Shown in pieces: positions 7,561 to 15,882 of a stretch of 18,721 bases of DNA. The notes below the pieces were generated by a model. The model was not told the DNA's origin, ran no database searches, and worked only from the letters and a program-made list of their open reading frames with translations. The stretch spans positions 1 to 18,721 of the forward strand of contig JAEOST010000751.1 of NCBI GenBank assembly GCA_016840245.1, in the 5' to 3' direction. Source of the DNA: Candidatus Thorarchaeota archaeon (GTDB lineage: Archaea; Asgardarchaeota; Thorarchaeia; Thorarchaeales; Thorarchaeaceae). Both the position numbers and the translations under genes were made by a program. Every line of letters begins with the position of its first letter. Positions within the stretch are counted from its first letter, which is position 1.

Positions 7561-9384
7561 CTAGATTGTCATATCCTCAAGCCCCAAAGTCTTGATTTGT
7601 TCTGGTGATGGCATACCTGTCTCTCTATCCCAACCCCGATATTCATACCACTTATCTAAATGCGCCTCCACATCTGGTACATGTTCCTCTGTTGGTCCCT
7701 CTAATGGTTGTAACAGGAGCTTAGGAAGTCCCTCATTCTTGGAATTATATCCTAGTTTAAGATTCAATAGTCGCTCAAGTGTGAAAATTCTCTCTGCAGT
7801 CTTCTTCAGTTCTTCAACAGTGATATCCCACCCTGTCACTAGGCTAAGACAGTTAGCCATCTCATTGCCATAAATGGGATAGAAATTACATGTGAGGGCT
7901 GAGTTAGTGATGCACCTGAAGTTTTGAACTCGCGCCACTAGATCGGCTTCATTATCAAATCTATCATTACTCTCTATATCCCAACTCTCGTCAATCTGGC
8001 CCATCTGGATATTATACATATCCGCAGTCATGTGACATGCACCACGTGGTGAAGTGGCATACGTGATAGCCAAACCTGAGAAACCTCTTGGATCATGCAT
8101 AGCTGGCTCCATACCGTTCATTTGAACAGCAAGTTCCTCTACACCATGTTTCTTTCCAAAGTGGAGTGATCCCTCGGCAAGGTCATTTCCCACTCCCTCT
8201 CTCTTGGCTATCTTCTCCAGAAATGCGAGGGCGGAATCGACCTCACCCCACTCAGGTGTTATACCATCAATATCTTTGGCAGTGATTTTTCCTTCTGAAA
8301 AGAGGTAATAGACGAAGGCTATCGTATTGCCACCTGTAATTGAGTCGATACCGAACAATGCAAGCTGCTTGTTGGCAAATGCAATAGACTCTAGGTTGTT
8401 ATTCAGGAGTAATGTGCCCATAGAGCCCATTGTTTCATACTCTGGGCCTGAGAACTCCCCTGTCGCGTACTTACCCTCCTTGATGTCTATCTTCCTACCA
8501 CAGCCTATTGGACAGCGATAACATGCGGTTTTACCTACTAGAATCGTTTCCTTCATGGATGTACCGCTTACGTCGTAGCTGTCAAACTCGCCCACTGTAT
8601 AGTATCTTGCTGGCATGGAGCCATACATCATACTCGCCATATCGACATAGCCTGAGCTACCTAGATCTGTGTACATGGTGAAAGTGGGGTCCTCACTCTT
8701 GTCTGCATTCATAGCCTTAGCTAACTCAACCAGTTCATTAGGATGGGTGACAGGAACCTTTCGATCAGTTCCGTTGATGACGATAGCCTTCAGCTTCTTT
8801 GAACCCATCACTGCACCCATACCCGTTCGACCAGCTGCACGATGGTGATCCACTATAATGCACGCATACTTTACTAGATTCTCACCAGCAATTCCAATCC
8901 TAGCAATCCCCGCATTTCGATGACCAGTCTCTTCCTTCAGGGTCTCCCATACAACCTCCGTGTCCTTCCCCCAGAGATGTGCCGCATCTCGTAGTTCATA
9001 CTCTGAATCATTTACATAGAGATAGACTGGTTTGGGCGACTGTCCCTCAAAGATTATGCCATCCAGACCTGCAAACTTTATGTCTGCTCCCAGATGACCA
9101 CCCACCGTGCTGTATCCAAGCAAGCCAGTTAGTGGTGACTTAGCACAGACAGTCATCTTACTCCCTGTGGGAACCATTGTCCCAGCAAACGGTCCTGTAA
9201 GAAACATCAATGGATTGTCAACACCCAAAGGATCTGTCTGGGCGTCTATCTTGTCATACAATAATCGGACTCCAAGTCCTGAACCTCCGATAAACTGCCT
9301 TGCAAGACTCTCATCAAGAGATTGTTCAGTTATTTGGCCACTAGTAAGATTAACAATCAGAAGTTTTCCGCGATACCCCTGCAT
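7561..9384 (-). CDS. aor: Aldehyde:ferredoxin oxidoreductase (tungsten-bispterin)
   Basis: 607 residues, the normal length for the AOR family. The N-terminal domain opens MQGYRGKLLIVNLTSG and contains FIGGSGLGVRLLY, the tungstopterin-binding GP(F/L)-G-T segment LTGPFAGT and the STVGGHLGADIKFAG segment. The 4Fe-4S cysteines fall at C288, C291, C295 (CYRCPIGC) and C499 (TCNFYP), nearly the same numbering as in the Pyrococcus furiosus enzyme. DPRGFSG near 431-437 is the conserved pterin/active-site region. The family oxidises aldehydes to acids with ferredoxin as acceptor and can run in reverse at low potential. It starts 11 bases after the alcohol dehydrogenase stop, with GAGGG 7 bases before the ATG. 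Position after an alcohol dehydrogenase fits alcohol-aldehyde-acid interconversion. The aldehyde substrate is not predictable. Confidence 0.95.
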   Translation of the reverse strand: MQGYRGKLLIVNLTSGQITEQSLDESLARQFIGGSGLGVRLLYDKIDAQTDPLGVDNPLMFLTGPFAGTMVPTGSKMTVCAKSPLTGLLGYSTVGGHLGADIKFAGLDGIIFEGQSPKPVYLYVNDSEYELRDAAHLWGKDTEVVWETLKEETGHRNAGIARIGIAGENLVKYACIIVDHHRAAGRTGMGAVMGSKKLKAIVINGTDRKVPVTHPNELVELAKAMNADKSEDPTFTMYTDLGSSGYVDMASMMYGSMPARYYTVGEFDSYDVSGTSMKETILVGKTACYRCPIGCGRKIDIKEGKYATGEFSGPEYETMGSMGTLLLNNNLESIAFANKQLALFGIDSITGGNTIAFVYYLFSEGKITAKDIDGITPEWGEVDSALAFLEKIAKREGVGNDLAEGSLHFGKKHGVEELAVQMNGMEPAMHDPRGFSGLAITYATSPRGACHMTADMYNIQMGQIDESWDIESNDRFDNEADLVARVQNFRCITNSALTCNFYPIYGNEMANCLSLVTGWDITVEELKKTAERIFTLERLLNLKLGYNSKNEGLPKLLLQPLEGPTEEHVPDVEAHLDKWYEYRGWDRETGMPSPEQIKTLGLEDMTI

Positions 9385-9391
9385 TCATCAT

Positions 9392-9396
9392 CCCTC
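9392..9396 (-). promoter_or_regulatory. Ribosome binding site of aor
   Basis: GAGGG on the minus strand, 7 bases before the ATG of the AOR gene. It starts at the last base of the upstream alcohol dehydrogenase stop codon, consistent with translation inside a polycistronic mRNA. Confidence 0.6.
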
Positions 9397-10568
9397 TAGA
9401 AATCGATAGGCTTTCCTTCGTACATATACGTGTAGAACGTACGCAGTCCATCACTGTCTATGAATCTTGGATTCATAGTGATTGATGAGTCCATCATTGT
9501 GAATTCAATGAGTTTCTCCAATCCATTATCAAAATCTTCTTTCGAGAGCCCTGCTTCCTTTAAACTGGTTGGTGCTCCAACACTGGTCATGAGTTCTCGT
9601 ATCTGTTTGGCAAAACCACGTGCTGCCTTGTCAGGATCTTTCTCATCAATACCTACTAGTCTGGCTAATTCTTGATAGTGTTGAGCCGCATCAGGTGTAT
9701 CTTTGTGATTGAACTCAATAGTATATGGCAGTGCCATTCCAACTGCCATGCCATGTTGTAATCTATGAACTGATCCAAGGCAGTGTCCCAGAGAATGTGC
9801 TAATGCTACTTGGGAGTTACTGAATGACATTCCTGCAAGGCTTGCTGCAACAAGCATCTTCTCCCTTGCCCCCAAATCCTCTAAATTACTTATAGACTTA
9901 GGAAGCCACTCGAATACCATCTGTACAGCCTTCATAGAACATGCATCAGAGAAGTCATTCTTCCACATGGACACATAACCCTCAACAGCATGCGTCAATG
10001 CATCCATACCGGTGTAAGCTGTAAGATTCTTCGGTAATCCCTTTACAAACTCTGGATCCAAGATGGCCATGTCTGGCACAAGTTCGGGATTTGTTGTAGC
10101 AAACTTGCGACCTGTTTCATCCTCGCGAATGACTATCGCCTTTGTTGCCTCTGAACCAGTACCCGCCGTGGTTGGTATGCACATGAGTCGGGCCTTGTTT
10201 CGAAGGTCAAGAGGTTCCAGTGGTGTCACTGCCTCTAATTGGATCTCAGGATGCTCATATAGAACCCATGCTGCCTTCGCTGTATCCATAACACTCCCAC
10301 CACCAACGGCGATGATCCAATCAGGTTCAAACTCGGTCATTGCGTCAGCTGCACTCTTTGCAACTGAAATTCGCGGATCCGGTTCAGCTCCATCCCATAT
10401 TGTTACTTTCCAACCATTTGTAGTCAACATATCACTGACTTTGTTTGGAAATCCGAATCCGTTAATCACACTGTCAGTGACGATTAATGCCTTAGAGCCC
10501 TTTACTAGTTCAAGCTCTTCTATAGCATCATCTCCAAAGACAACCTTTGGTATAGCAAACCACCACAA
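9396..10568 (-). CDS. Iron-containing alcohol dehydrogenase
   Basis: 390 residues, the usual length of type III (Fe-dependent) alcohol dehydrogenases. The N-terminal half is the nucleotide-binding domain with GGGSVMDTAK at 89-98 and the TTAGTGSEAT loop at 133-142. The metal ligands can be placed by family pattern at D189 and H193 (GMDALTHAVEGY), H262 (LGHCLGS) and H272 (LQHG). Members reduce aldehydes to alcohols or the reverse with NAD(P)H. The start is a TTG at 10568, 11 bases after an AAAGGAG Shine-Dalgarno (10580-10586); no better start is in frame. The next gene, AOR, begins 11 bases after its stop. Together they could couple NAD(P)H and ferredoxin pools through a shared aldehyde. The alcohol substrate is unknown. 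Confidence 0.94.
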   Translation of the reverse strand: MWWFAIPKVVFGDDAIEELELVKGSKALIVTDSVINGFGFPNKVSDMLTTNGWKVTIWDGAEPDPRISVAKSAADAMTEFEPDWIIAVGGGSVMDTAKAAWVLYEHPEIQLEAVTPLEPLDLRNKARLMCIPTTAGTGSEATKAIVIREDETGRKFATTNPELVPDMAILDPEFVKGLPKNLTAYTGMDALTHAVEGYVSMWKNDFSDACSMKAVQMVFEWLPKSISNLEDLGAREKMLVAASLAGMSFSNSQVALAHSLGHCLGSVHRLQHGMAVGMALPYTIEFNHKDTPDAAQHYQELARLVGIDEKDPDKAARGFAKQIRELMTSVGAPTSLKEAGLSKEDFDNGLEKLIEFTMMDSSITMNPRFIDSDGLRTFYTYMYEGKPIDF

Positions 10569-10579
10569 ATCTAAGAACG

Positions 10580-10586
10580 CTCCTTT
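10580..10586 (-). promoter_or_regulatory. Ribosome binding site supporting the TTG start of the Fe-ADH
   Basis: The minus strand reads AAAGGAG, the strongest Shine-Dalgarno-like sequence in the window, 11 bases before the TTG at 10568. It is the main reason to accept the rare start codon. Confidence 0.6.
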
Positions 10587-10675
10587 CTACTAATCGTCCT
10601 AAAACAGTCAATGGACGTAACGCTGATTCAATCCCTGAACCCTTACTTTAATCCTGCTGTCTTCATGCTGTGGAA

Positions 10676-11761
10676 TCATTTGATGACGTCTGGGAGCTCG
10701 CTGATCACTTGGACCGCTTCTTTGATTACTCGATTAATCAATTCCTCAACTGTTGGTAGATCCGAGATGCGACCGACAACCTCACCTCCAAACATCAGTG
10801 CGTTGTCAGAATCGCCATCTAATAGATGCTGAAATCCAGACCTCTCAAGCTCGAGAATCTCCTCGTTCGATTCTACAGGCTCACCAAGAAAGAAGCGAGG
10901 AACGTCCTCAAGTGTTTGTTCCACAATATCTTCTGCCCTTCGATTTCTAATGAATCTCATTGGTCCAAAGAGTCCCCGTCCTGCTAGAGTCTGTCTTTCT
11001 TCTCTATCAATTATAGCTTGTTTCCACAATGGTTCGAAATCGCTCTCTTGAGTAGCAATCAGTCTAGTACCTATCTGGATTCCCACTGCACCAAGACTCA
11101 GTGCGGCAGCCAGTGTTACCCCATCACAAAAACCTCCGGCACCAATCACCGGTGTCTTCACAGCCTTAGCAACTGCAGGAACTAGCACCATTGAGTGAAC
11201 AGGATCCCATGAGATATGCGCTCCTCCCTCATGGCCTGAAGCAACAATCAAATCTACACCAGCTTTCTCTGCCTTCTTCGCATGATAGACCGATGGAACG
11301 ACGTGTGCCCAGATCATACCATGCTTCTTTATTTCTGCCCAAGGAGTGGGATTGCCAGCTGATGTGACCATGACTCGGAGTCGTTTTTCTATGTCTGAGT
11401 CATTCTCCCTTGCTTCTATCGTTTCTTCAACAAACATCTTAGATGCCAATAGAAACTCAGCAGCCCCAGGTACATTGACACCGAAGATGCCACTCTTCTT
11501 TCGGGTTTCTTTGGCAACTCTCTCAATGGACTTGCGTAGAATCACTCTTGGGGGATCTGAACCAAAGAGCCTCTCTGCGTCAACAGGTGCAGCCTCTGGG
11601 AGGAGGGTTGCAGCCATCCCAATACTGCTGATGATACCCAATGCACCTGCATTGGATACTGCTAGGGCAAGGTCTTCGGTCTTGTAAGGACCCATTCCCC
11701 CCTGTAGAATGGGGTGTTTTATCCCAAGCATATCACAGAGCTCAGTGTGGATGAGTGACAT
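10676..11761 (-). CDS. Nitronate monooxygenase / 2-nitropropane dioxygenase-like FMN protein
   Basis: About 361 residues forming an FMN-binding TIM barrel of the NMO/FabK/IMP-dehydrogenase-like superfamily. Visible features are KHPILQGGMG near the N-terminus (about 16-24), ASGHEGGAH at about 174-182 with the histidine typical of this family, the phosphate-binding TPVIGAGGFCDG (about 203-214), and GAVGIQIGTRLIAT (about 224-237). Relatives oxidise nitronates or reduce enoyl thioesters with FMN; sequence alone does not separate these roles. The ATG at 11761 is preferred because it lies 13 bases after the SCP2 gene stop; a TTG at 11791 would force an overlap and add ten unconserved residues. A 107-base gap follows before the Fe-ADH. 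No promoter was clear there, so the genes may still be co-transcribed. Confidence 0.85.
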   Translation of the reverse strand: MSLIHTELCDMLGIKHPILQGGMGPYKTEDLALAVSNAGALGIISSIGMAATLLPEAAPVDAERLFGSDPPRVILRKSIERVAKETRKKSGIFGVNVPGAAEFLLASKMFVEETIEARENDSDIEKRLRVMVTSAGNPTPWAEIKKHGMIWAHVVPSVYHAKKAEKAGVDLIVASGHEGGAHISWDPVHSMVLVPAVAKAVKTPVIGAGGFCDGVTLAAALSLGAVGIQIGTRLIATQESDFEPLWKQAIIDREERQTLAGRGLFGPMRFIRNRRAEDIVEQTLEDVPRFFLGEPVESNEEILELERSGFQHLLDGDSDNALMFGGEVVGRISDLPTVEELINRVIKEAVQVISELPDVIK

Positions 11762-11774
11762 TATTACAAATCCG

Positions 11775-12197
11775 TTATTCTTCTTCACCAAGGTATATTG
11801 TTGGGACTTGATTGGCTGTAGCTACAAGTTCTGCAGCTGCCTTTGTATATCTCATGATTTTACCCATGTCGCCAGTGAGCTTGAATTTCCTTGACATGAT
11901 TCCTTTGATTGGATCGATCTGGCCCTCAAAGAGTAGAAGCCAGTTCTTGTATGGCCCTGCATAGATGAACTCAGCTGAGTCATCGGGATTTGCCATCCGT
12001 GCGTCTCGACAATCACCATGCCATAGGTCGAGGTAGAATCGTATTGGTTCCTTTACTAAATCACCATCAGGTGTGACCTCGAAAACGAAGTCGCCCTCCC
12101 AAGTCTTTGCAGCATCCTTGTAGGCAGCATTGGCATTCAACAGTTCCATGTATTTTGCTATCCATCCATCAGAGGGAAACATGAATTTCTCTGTCAT
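11775..12197 (-). CDS. SCP2-like (sterol carrier protein fold) small protein
   Basis: A 140-residue soluble protein resembling SCP2 domains. The centre has the paired strands WEGDFVFEVTP and IRFYLDLWHGDC. The C-terminal half has AEFIYAGPYKNWLLLFEGQIDP and the SCP2-like KLTGDMGKIMRYTKAAAELVATANQVPT. SCP2 folds bind hydrophobic ligands such as fatty acyl chains. It is first in the run SCP2 - flavoprotein - Fe-ADH - AOR and is separated from the flavoprotein by 13 bases, so a role in presenting a hydrophobic substrate or a coenzyme thioester to the downstream redox enzymes is plausible but unproven. The ATG at 12197 has GGAG at 12209-12212, 11 bases upstream. No clear TATA element was found in the 87 bases between it and the PHP gene. 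Confidence 0.75.
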   Translation of the reverse strand: MTEKFMFPSDGWIAKYMELLNANAAYKDAAKTWEGDFVFEVTPDGDLVKEPIRFYLDLWHGDCRDARMANPDDSAEFIYAGPYKNWLLLFEGQIDPIKGIMSRKFKLTGDMGKIMRYTKAAAELVATANQVPTIYLGEEE

Positions 12198-12245
12198 TGT
12201 GGTCTTAACTCCATTGAGTCGTATCGACTAGTCAGGATTGGTACG

Positions 12246-12261
12246 AAAAAAGCCTTCTGGC
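12246..12261 (-). terminator. Hairpin plus oligo-T terminator of the PHP gene
   Basis: On the minus strand a short stem GGCC-AGAA-GGCT (outer pair G-U) is followed directly by six T residues (12246-12251), about 25-35 bases after the stop of the PHP gene. Oligo-T tracts terminate archaeal transcription; the short hairpin may be incidental. It would separate the PHP gene from the SCP2 operon. Confidence 0.45.
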
Positions 12262-12284
12262 CAGTGTCTGGGATGTCAGGTAAG

Positions 12285-12938
12285 TTAGCGTATCTCAAGA
12301 AGTGGTAGTCCCAGAGACTTGGCAATCTTGATCTGTCTATCAAGTTGACCAATCGTTTTCACCCTATGAGAATCACTACCCAGAGTGAACATACACCCCT
12401 GATCCTTGGCTATCTCAAGGAAGTCTTCATGTTCCGTTTCATAGCGAAGACTAAGTTCAACTGCGACCTTTTTTTCTGCCAGAATTGAGGCGACTCTCTC
12501 TGCATCCTCTTTGCTATACGAGGTTAGGTACCCGTCCCAATGTCCAAGGATGTCAAAGCTGTAGTTCCGCAGGACCTTCTCAATTGTTGAAGCCCACATG
12601 CGAGAGCCACTGCTATGATGCACTGAGCCAATCACTAGATCAAACTGCTCCAACCCCCCTGAAACTGATGCCAGCTTTCCATTTGATTCGATGTCGACCT
12701 CTGCTGAATCGAGTATCCTGATTGAAGGAAATGCAAGTCGCATGTCCTCAATCTCACGTCTACGCGTATCTATTACGCCAAAACCCTTTCTTCTGGACCC
12801 AACTGAAGGCCAAAAGTGATCAGCAATTGCTATGGTGTCAAGTCTTAGTGATACAGCTCTTGCTACAATCTCGCTTATTGAGCCGTGACCATCTGAGTAG
12901 TCTGAATGAATGTGCAAGTCGTATTTTTCAGGGGTCAT
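12285..12938 (-). CDS. PHP-domain metal-dependent phosphoesterase
   Basis: A 217-residue stand-alone PHP domain. All the metal-binding motifs are visible: DLHIHSDYSDG (H9, H11, D16), ADHF (D40, H41), the glutamate in SAEVDIESNG (E80), GSVHH (H107), GHWDG (H133) and GSDSHR (D189, H191). PHP proteins hydrolyse phosphate esters with a di- or trinuclear metal centre; histidinol phosphatase and nucleoside or nucleotide phosphatases are the best known. The short length and lack of extra domains match the histidinol-phosphatase/YcdX-like group, but no histidine genes are beside it and the substrate stays open. The ATG at 12938 is about 29 bases from a GTTATAAC box, fitting a near-leaderless transcript. 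It is transcribed away from the M3 peptidase. Confidence 0.86.
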   Translation of the reverse strand: MTPEKYDLHIHSDYSDGHGSISEIVARAVSLRLDTIAIADHFWPSVGSRRKGFGVIDTRRREIEDMRLAFPSIRILDSAEVDIESNGKLASVSGGLEQFDLVIGSVHHSSGSRMWASTIEKVLRNYSFDILGHWDGYLTSYSKEDAERVASILAEKKVAVELSLRYETEHEDFLEIAKDQGCMFTLGSDSHRVKTIGQLDRQIKIAKSLGLPLLEIR

Positions 12939-12963
12939 CTCTATCTATGCGGAATCTTCGAGT

Positions 12964-12971
12964 GTTATAAC
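12964..12971 (-). promoter_or_regulatory. TATA-like box of the PHP gene
   Basis: GTTATAAC, a perfect palindrome, centred about 29 bases before the PHP start at 12938. The symmetric sequence could be used in either direction, but the plus-strand M3 gene has a nearer candidate at 13006-13012. Confidence 0.45.
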
Positions 12972-13005
12972 TCACACCATGTGGATTCGGCTCAATTGGG
13001 AGCCC

Positions 13006-13012
13006 TTTTATT
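13006..13012 (+). promoter_or_regulatory. TATA-like box of the M3 peptidase gene
   Basis: TTTTATT is centred about 37 bases before the ATG at 13046, placing the transcription start near 13035, close to a GAGG ribosome-binding sequence at 13034-13037. The ATG at 13016 would be upstream of that start point. Weak evidence from spacing only. Confidence 0.35.
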
Positions 13013-13045
13013 GGAATGGAAATCCGCGATAGTGAGGCTCTGGCA

Positions 13046-14827
13046 ATGACTACAGAAGATAGGTCATGGGATGTCACTCCAATGGTCAGTGGAGCACCTA
13101 CTCCAACTGTCAGGGAGATGATTGAAGATACGATTACTGCATTCGAGTCATATTCTGCTGAATTCATTGAGAATGTGGAATCAATGTCTGCAGATGAGAT
13201 TGCTAAGATGTTGCAGAAAGGGGAAGAACTGACCGTTAAGATGAGCGACATCAATGGATATTGCGGCCTTCGATACAGCGCAGATACGACTGACAAAGAC
13301 GCAGGACAACTATACTCTTGGTCCAACGAGGCAAGAAGTCGAATTAGAGCTGCAATGACTTTACTTGAGATGAAACTGGGTGACTTTGTAAAAGACAATC
13401 CTCATCTATCACTTGCTGGTGCACTTGACAATTACAAACATTATCTAGAGCGGCTTATAGCTGAAGCACCTTATCGTCTATCACCAGAAGAGGAAACAAT
13501 GATTGCGGCCAAGGATGTTTACGGCATTCAGTTATTCTCACAGCTTCAGGAAGCGTGGGTTTCTCAGAAGACATTCGAGATCGAGCTCGGAGGAGAGAGA
13601 GTGACAGTACCTCTTCCTAAGCTGAGTTCACTCAGAATGGACCCTGATAGAGATGTTAGATCTATGGCGTCAAGAACGCTCTACAAGAGTTATTCTGATG
13701 ATAAACTCCTTCATGGAACTGCCCTGAGGGGGATTTGTGCTGACCATGTTTCTATGACGAAGCGACGAGGCATGCCCTCAACCATGACGCAGAGTCTTCT
13801 AGATCAAGATGTGGATAAAGAGGCAATAGAGGCTCTTCTCAAAACCATTGAGAGTACTGCGAAGGACTTTCAGGAGTTTCTCAAACTCAAGGCCAAGTAT
13901 TTCGGAACCAAGAAATTACTGGGGCATGATGTGATTGCTCCATGGACAACTGATCCAGTCTGGAGTTTTGAATGGCAAGAGGGTCGTGAGATTGTCATTG
14001 ACTCATTCATGTCGTTTGATCAGGAACTTGGAACTGTTGTAAAAAGTATGTTCGATGAACAACGTATTGACTCAGCCAATAGAGTAGGGAAAGCAAATAT
14101 TGCATTCTGTGCAGGCTGGCCTGGCGCAAAGAAGACATTCATCCTCATCAACTACAACAACACTCTAGATAGTACTTACACACTTGCCCATGAGAATGGC
14201 CACTCTGCCCAGTCTGACCTCATCTACAGGAGTCAAACCCCTCACAACTATCGGGGGTCCTCTTGTATGGCTGAAACCGGAAGTATATTCGGCGAACTCC
14301 TACTCACAGACAAGATACTTGGAATGTCCGAAACTGATGAACAGCGATTAGAGATACTGAGCCATGTGCTCAATAGTTTCTTCTATACTGTGTACTATGT
14401 AGGCACTCGCGCACTGTTCGAAACAACCCTCTATGATGCAATAGAAGATGGAAATCTATTAGATGCTGATCTTGCTTGCGAACTATGGAACACAGCTAAG
14501 AAGCGCACCTTTGGAGATGCAGTAGACTGGACAGAGGGTATGGAGTATGAGTGGGCACGCATACCTCACTTCTTTATACCCAATTTCCGATACTACAACT
14601 ACTCATACAGCTTTGCTCAGATGTTGGTATTCGCAGTCTATGAAGAATATCAGAAGGGTGCAACCGACTTCAATAGTCGCTTCAAGACACTACTTGCAGC
14701 TGGTGGCAGCAAGAGTCCCCGTGAACAGATTGCTGACTTCGGTTATGACTTGACTGATCCTGGTTTCTGGAAGCTTGGACCTAAGCAAGCAGATAGGTTA
14801 CTCTCTGAGATGAAGAAACTTGTCTGA
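13046..14827 (+). CDS. pepF: M3-family oligoendopeptidase (PepF-like)
   Basis: A 593-residue M3 zinc metallopeptidase of oligoendopeptidase F length. The zinc motif HENGHS lies at about 382-387 (two His plus catalytic Glu), and the third ligand is in SSCMAETGSIFGE at about 406-418. The N-terminal helical domain opens with RSWDVTPM, typical of PepF. The C-terminus has the conserved hydrophobic PNFRYYNYSYSFAQM segment that lines the substrate channel. No signal peptide is seen, so it is cytoplasmic and cleaves short imported or waste peptides. The start at 13046 is preferred over the in-frame ATG at 13016 because GAGG lies 8 bases upstream and the promoter-like box at 13006 leaves no room for the longer form. 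It is monocistronic and converges on the deacetylase gene, 8 bases apart. Confidence 0.93.
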   Translation: MTTEDRSWDVTPMVSGAPTPTVREMIEDTITAFESYSAEFIENVESMSADEIAKMLQKGEELTVKMSDINGYCGLRYSADTTDKDAGQLYSWSNEARSRIRAAMTLLEMKLGDFVKDNPHLSLAGALDNYKHYLERLIAEAPYRLSPEEETMIAAKDVYGIQLFSQLQEAWVSQKTFEIELGGERVTVPLPKLSSLRMDPDRDVRSMASRTLYKSYSDDKLLHGTALRGICADHVSMTKRRGMPSTMTQSLLDQDVDKEAIEALLKTIESTAKDFQEFLKLKAKYFGTKKLLGHDVIAPWTTDPVWSFEWQEGREIVIDSFMSFDQELGTVVKSMFDEQRIDSANRVGKANIAFCAGWPGAKKTFILINYNNTLDSTYTLAHENGHSAQSDLIYRSQTPHNYRGSSCMAETGSIFGELLLTDKILGMSETDEQRLEILSHVLNSFFYTVYYVGTRALFETTLYDAIEDGNLLDADLACELWNTAKKRTFGDAVDWTEGMEYEWARIPHFFIPNFRYYNYSYSFAQMLVFAVYEEYQKGATDFNSRFKTLLAAGGSKSPREQIADFGYDLTDPGFWKLGPKQADRLLSEMKKLV

Positions 14828-14835
14828 TGCATACA

Positions 14836-15864
14836 CTACTCACGAGGCATTGGAAATCTGTTCTTCCACTTATCAGATACTGAGGAGCAGGTGAACCATT
14901 CTGGATCTGCGTCATCAATCATCTTCAAGACCTCATCGTAGAGTTTCAATCTCTTTGGATGACCGAGGTCTTCAGGATCTGGGTGAATGATGAAGACTGC
15001 GAGACCTCCTTTACTCTTGATGTACTCCATCTTCTTCTTCCAAACTTTCATCATCTCATTCTCAGACATCTTGTAGTAATAGAGAAGAGTCCAATCCTGA
15101 GGCATCGAGACCGGTATCTCCAGAACAGGACTTCTCTGCCAACTCTTTCCATCATTCCACAATGGGTAGAACGGAAAGACTGTTCGACATCCTGTGTCGG
15201 CATAACCAACGGTTGATTCATCCGTATCTGGAAAAGATGAATCCCAGTCATAGTTGTTCTCAGTGAGATATTGAATCAGTTGTTTCGTGCGATGAAGATA
15301 TGGTGCGCGATATCCAAGTGGTACATCTAAGTCCTTAGCAATCTCTGCCGCTCTTGTGGTTCTGGTTTTTTGGTCCTCTGGAGCTAGATACACAAACTTC
15401 CCATCGTGATGGAGGCCGTGCATGCCAATGTCGAAACCCGCTGATACTACCTCTTTGATGTAGTCTTTCTCCAGATTATACTCCAAAGATTCCGGAACGA
15501 TGTTAAAGGTTGAAACAACATCATGCTTCTTCTCTATCTCTACAAACTTGCGCATCCCAAATTCGTATCCCGACTTCGTATCCACATCGTGTGTCATAAT
15601 GACGCCGAAGTCCTTCTCCCAGAACTCTCTCTTCTCCTCAGTCGTAGGGTCGAGTTGATCTGCTAGGACATCAGTAGGAAATGTCCTTCGACGATTTTCC
15701 TGTCCCTTGGGACCAAATAATGAGAGCATAGATACGAATCTATCTCGGATTTGATAGGGAATAAACTGTGCTAAACTCAGATTCACACCAAGACGCAGTG
15801 CCATTCCTGGTTTATAGTCGATATCCATCTCGTTTCGATAATAATCGTCTTTCGAGACCTTCAA
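14836..15864 (-). CDS. Polysaccharide deacetylase (NodB homology domain)
   Basis: A 342-residue protein with the carbohydrate esterase 4 motifs in order. THDVD at 91-95 supplies the catalytic and metal aspartates. HGLHHD at 149-154 supplies the metal histidines. YRAPYL at 185-190 is the conserved arginine motif. DSSFPD near 208-213 follows, and FIIHPDPE at 291-298 carries the catalytic histidine. The family removes N- or O-acetyl groups from surface polysaccharides. No signal peptide is visible, so it may act on precursors at the inner membrane face, as the PuuE/PgdA-like cytoplasmic members do. It starts with TTG at 15864, ten bases after GAGGG (15875-15879), just behind the acyltransferase stop and in the same reading frame. 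Pairing with an acyltransferase suggests exchange of acyl groups on one glycan or glycolipid. Confidence 0.88.
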   Translation of the reverse strand: MKVSKDDYYRNEMDIDYKPGMALRLGVNLSLAQFIPYQIRDRFVSMLSLFGPKGQENRRRTFPTDVLADQLDPTTEEKREFWEKDFGVIMTHDVDTKSGYEFGMRKFVEIEKKHDVVSTFNIVPESLEYNLEKDYIKEVVSAGFDIGMHGLHHDGKFVYLAPEDQKTRTTRAAEIAKDLDVPLGYRAPYLHRTKQLIQYLTENNYDWDSSFPDTDESTVGYADTGCRTVFPFYPLWNDGKSWQRSPVLEIPVSMPQDWTLLYYYKMSENEMMKVWKKKMEYIKSKGGLAVFIIHPDPEDLGHPKRLKLYDEVLKMIDDADPEWFTCSSVSDKWKNRFPMPRE

Positions 15865-15874
15865 CTTGCACTCG

Positions 15875-15879
15875 CCCTC
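15875..15879 (-). promoter_or_regulatory. Ribosome binding site of the deacetylase gene
   Basis: GAGGG on the minus strand, ten bases before the TTG at 15864. The spacing equals that of the GAGGT before the acyltransferase ATG and supports the TTG start. Confidence 0.5.
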
Positions 15880-15882
15880 GCA

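Noticed and set aside
10063..10593. 176-codon plus-strand frame opposite the Fe-ADH
   Set aside because: It is fully antisense to a well-conserved dehydrogenase; the serine-rich translation is typical of a mirror of this gene.
12928..13398. 156-codon minus-strand frame overlapping the PHP promoter and M3 gene
   Set aside because: It is antisense to conserved PepF sequence and covers the promoter region; no family motif.
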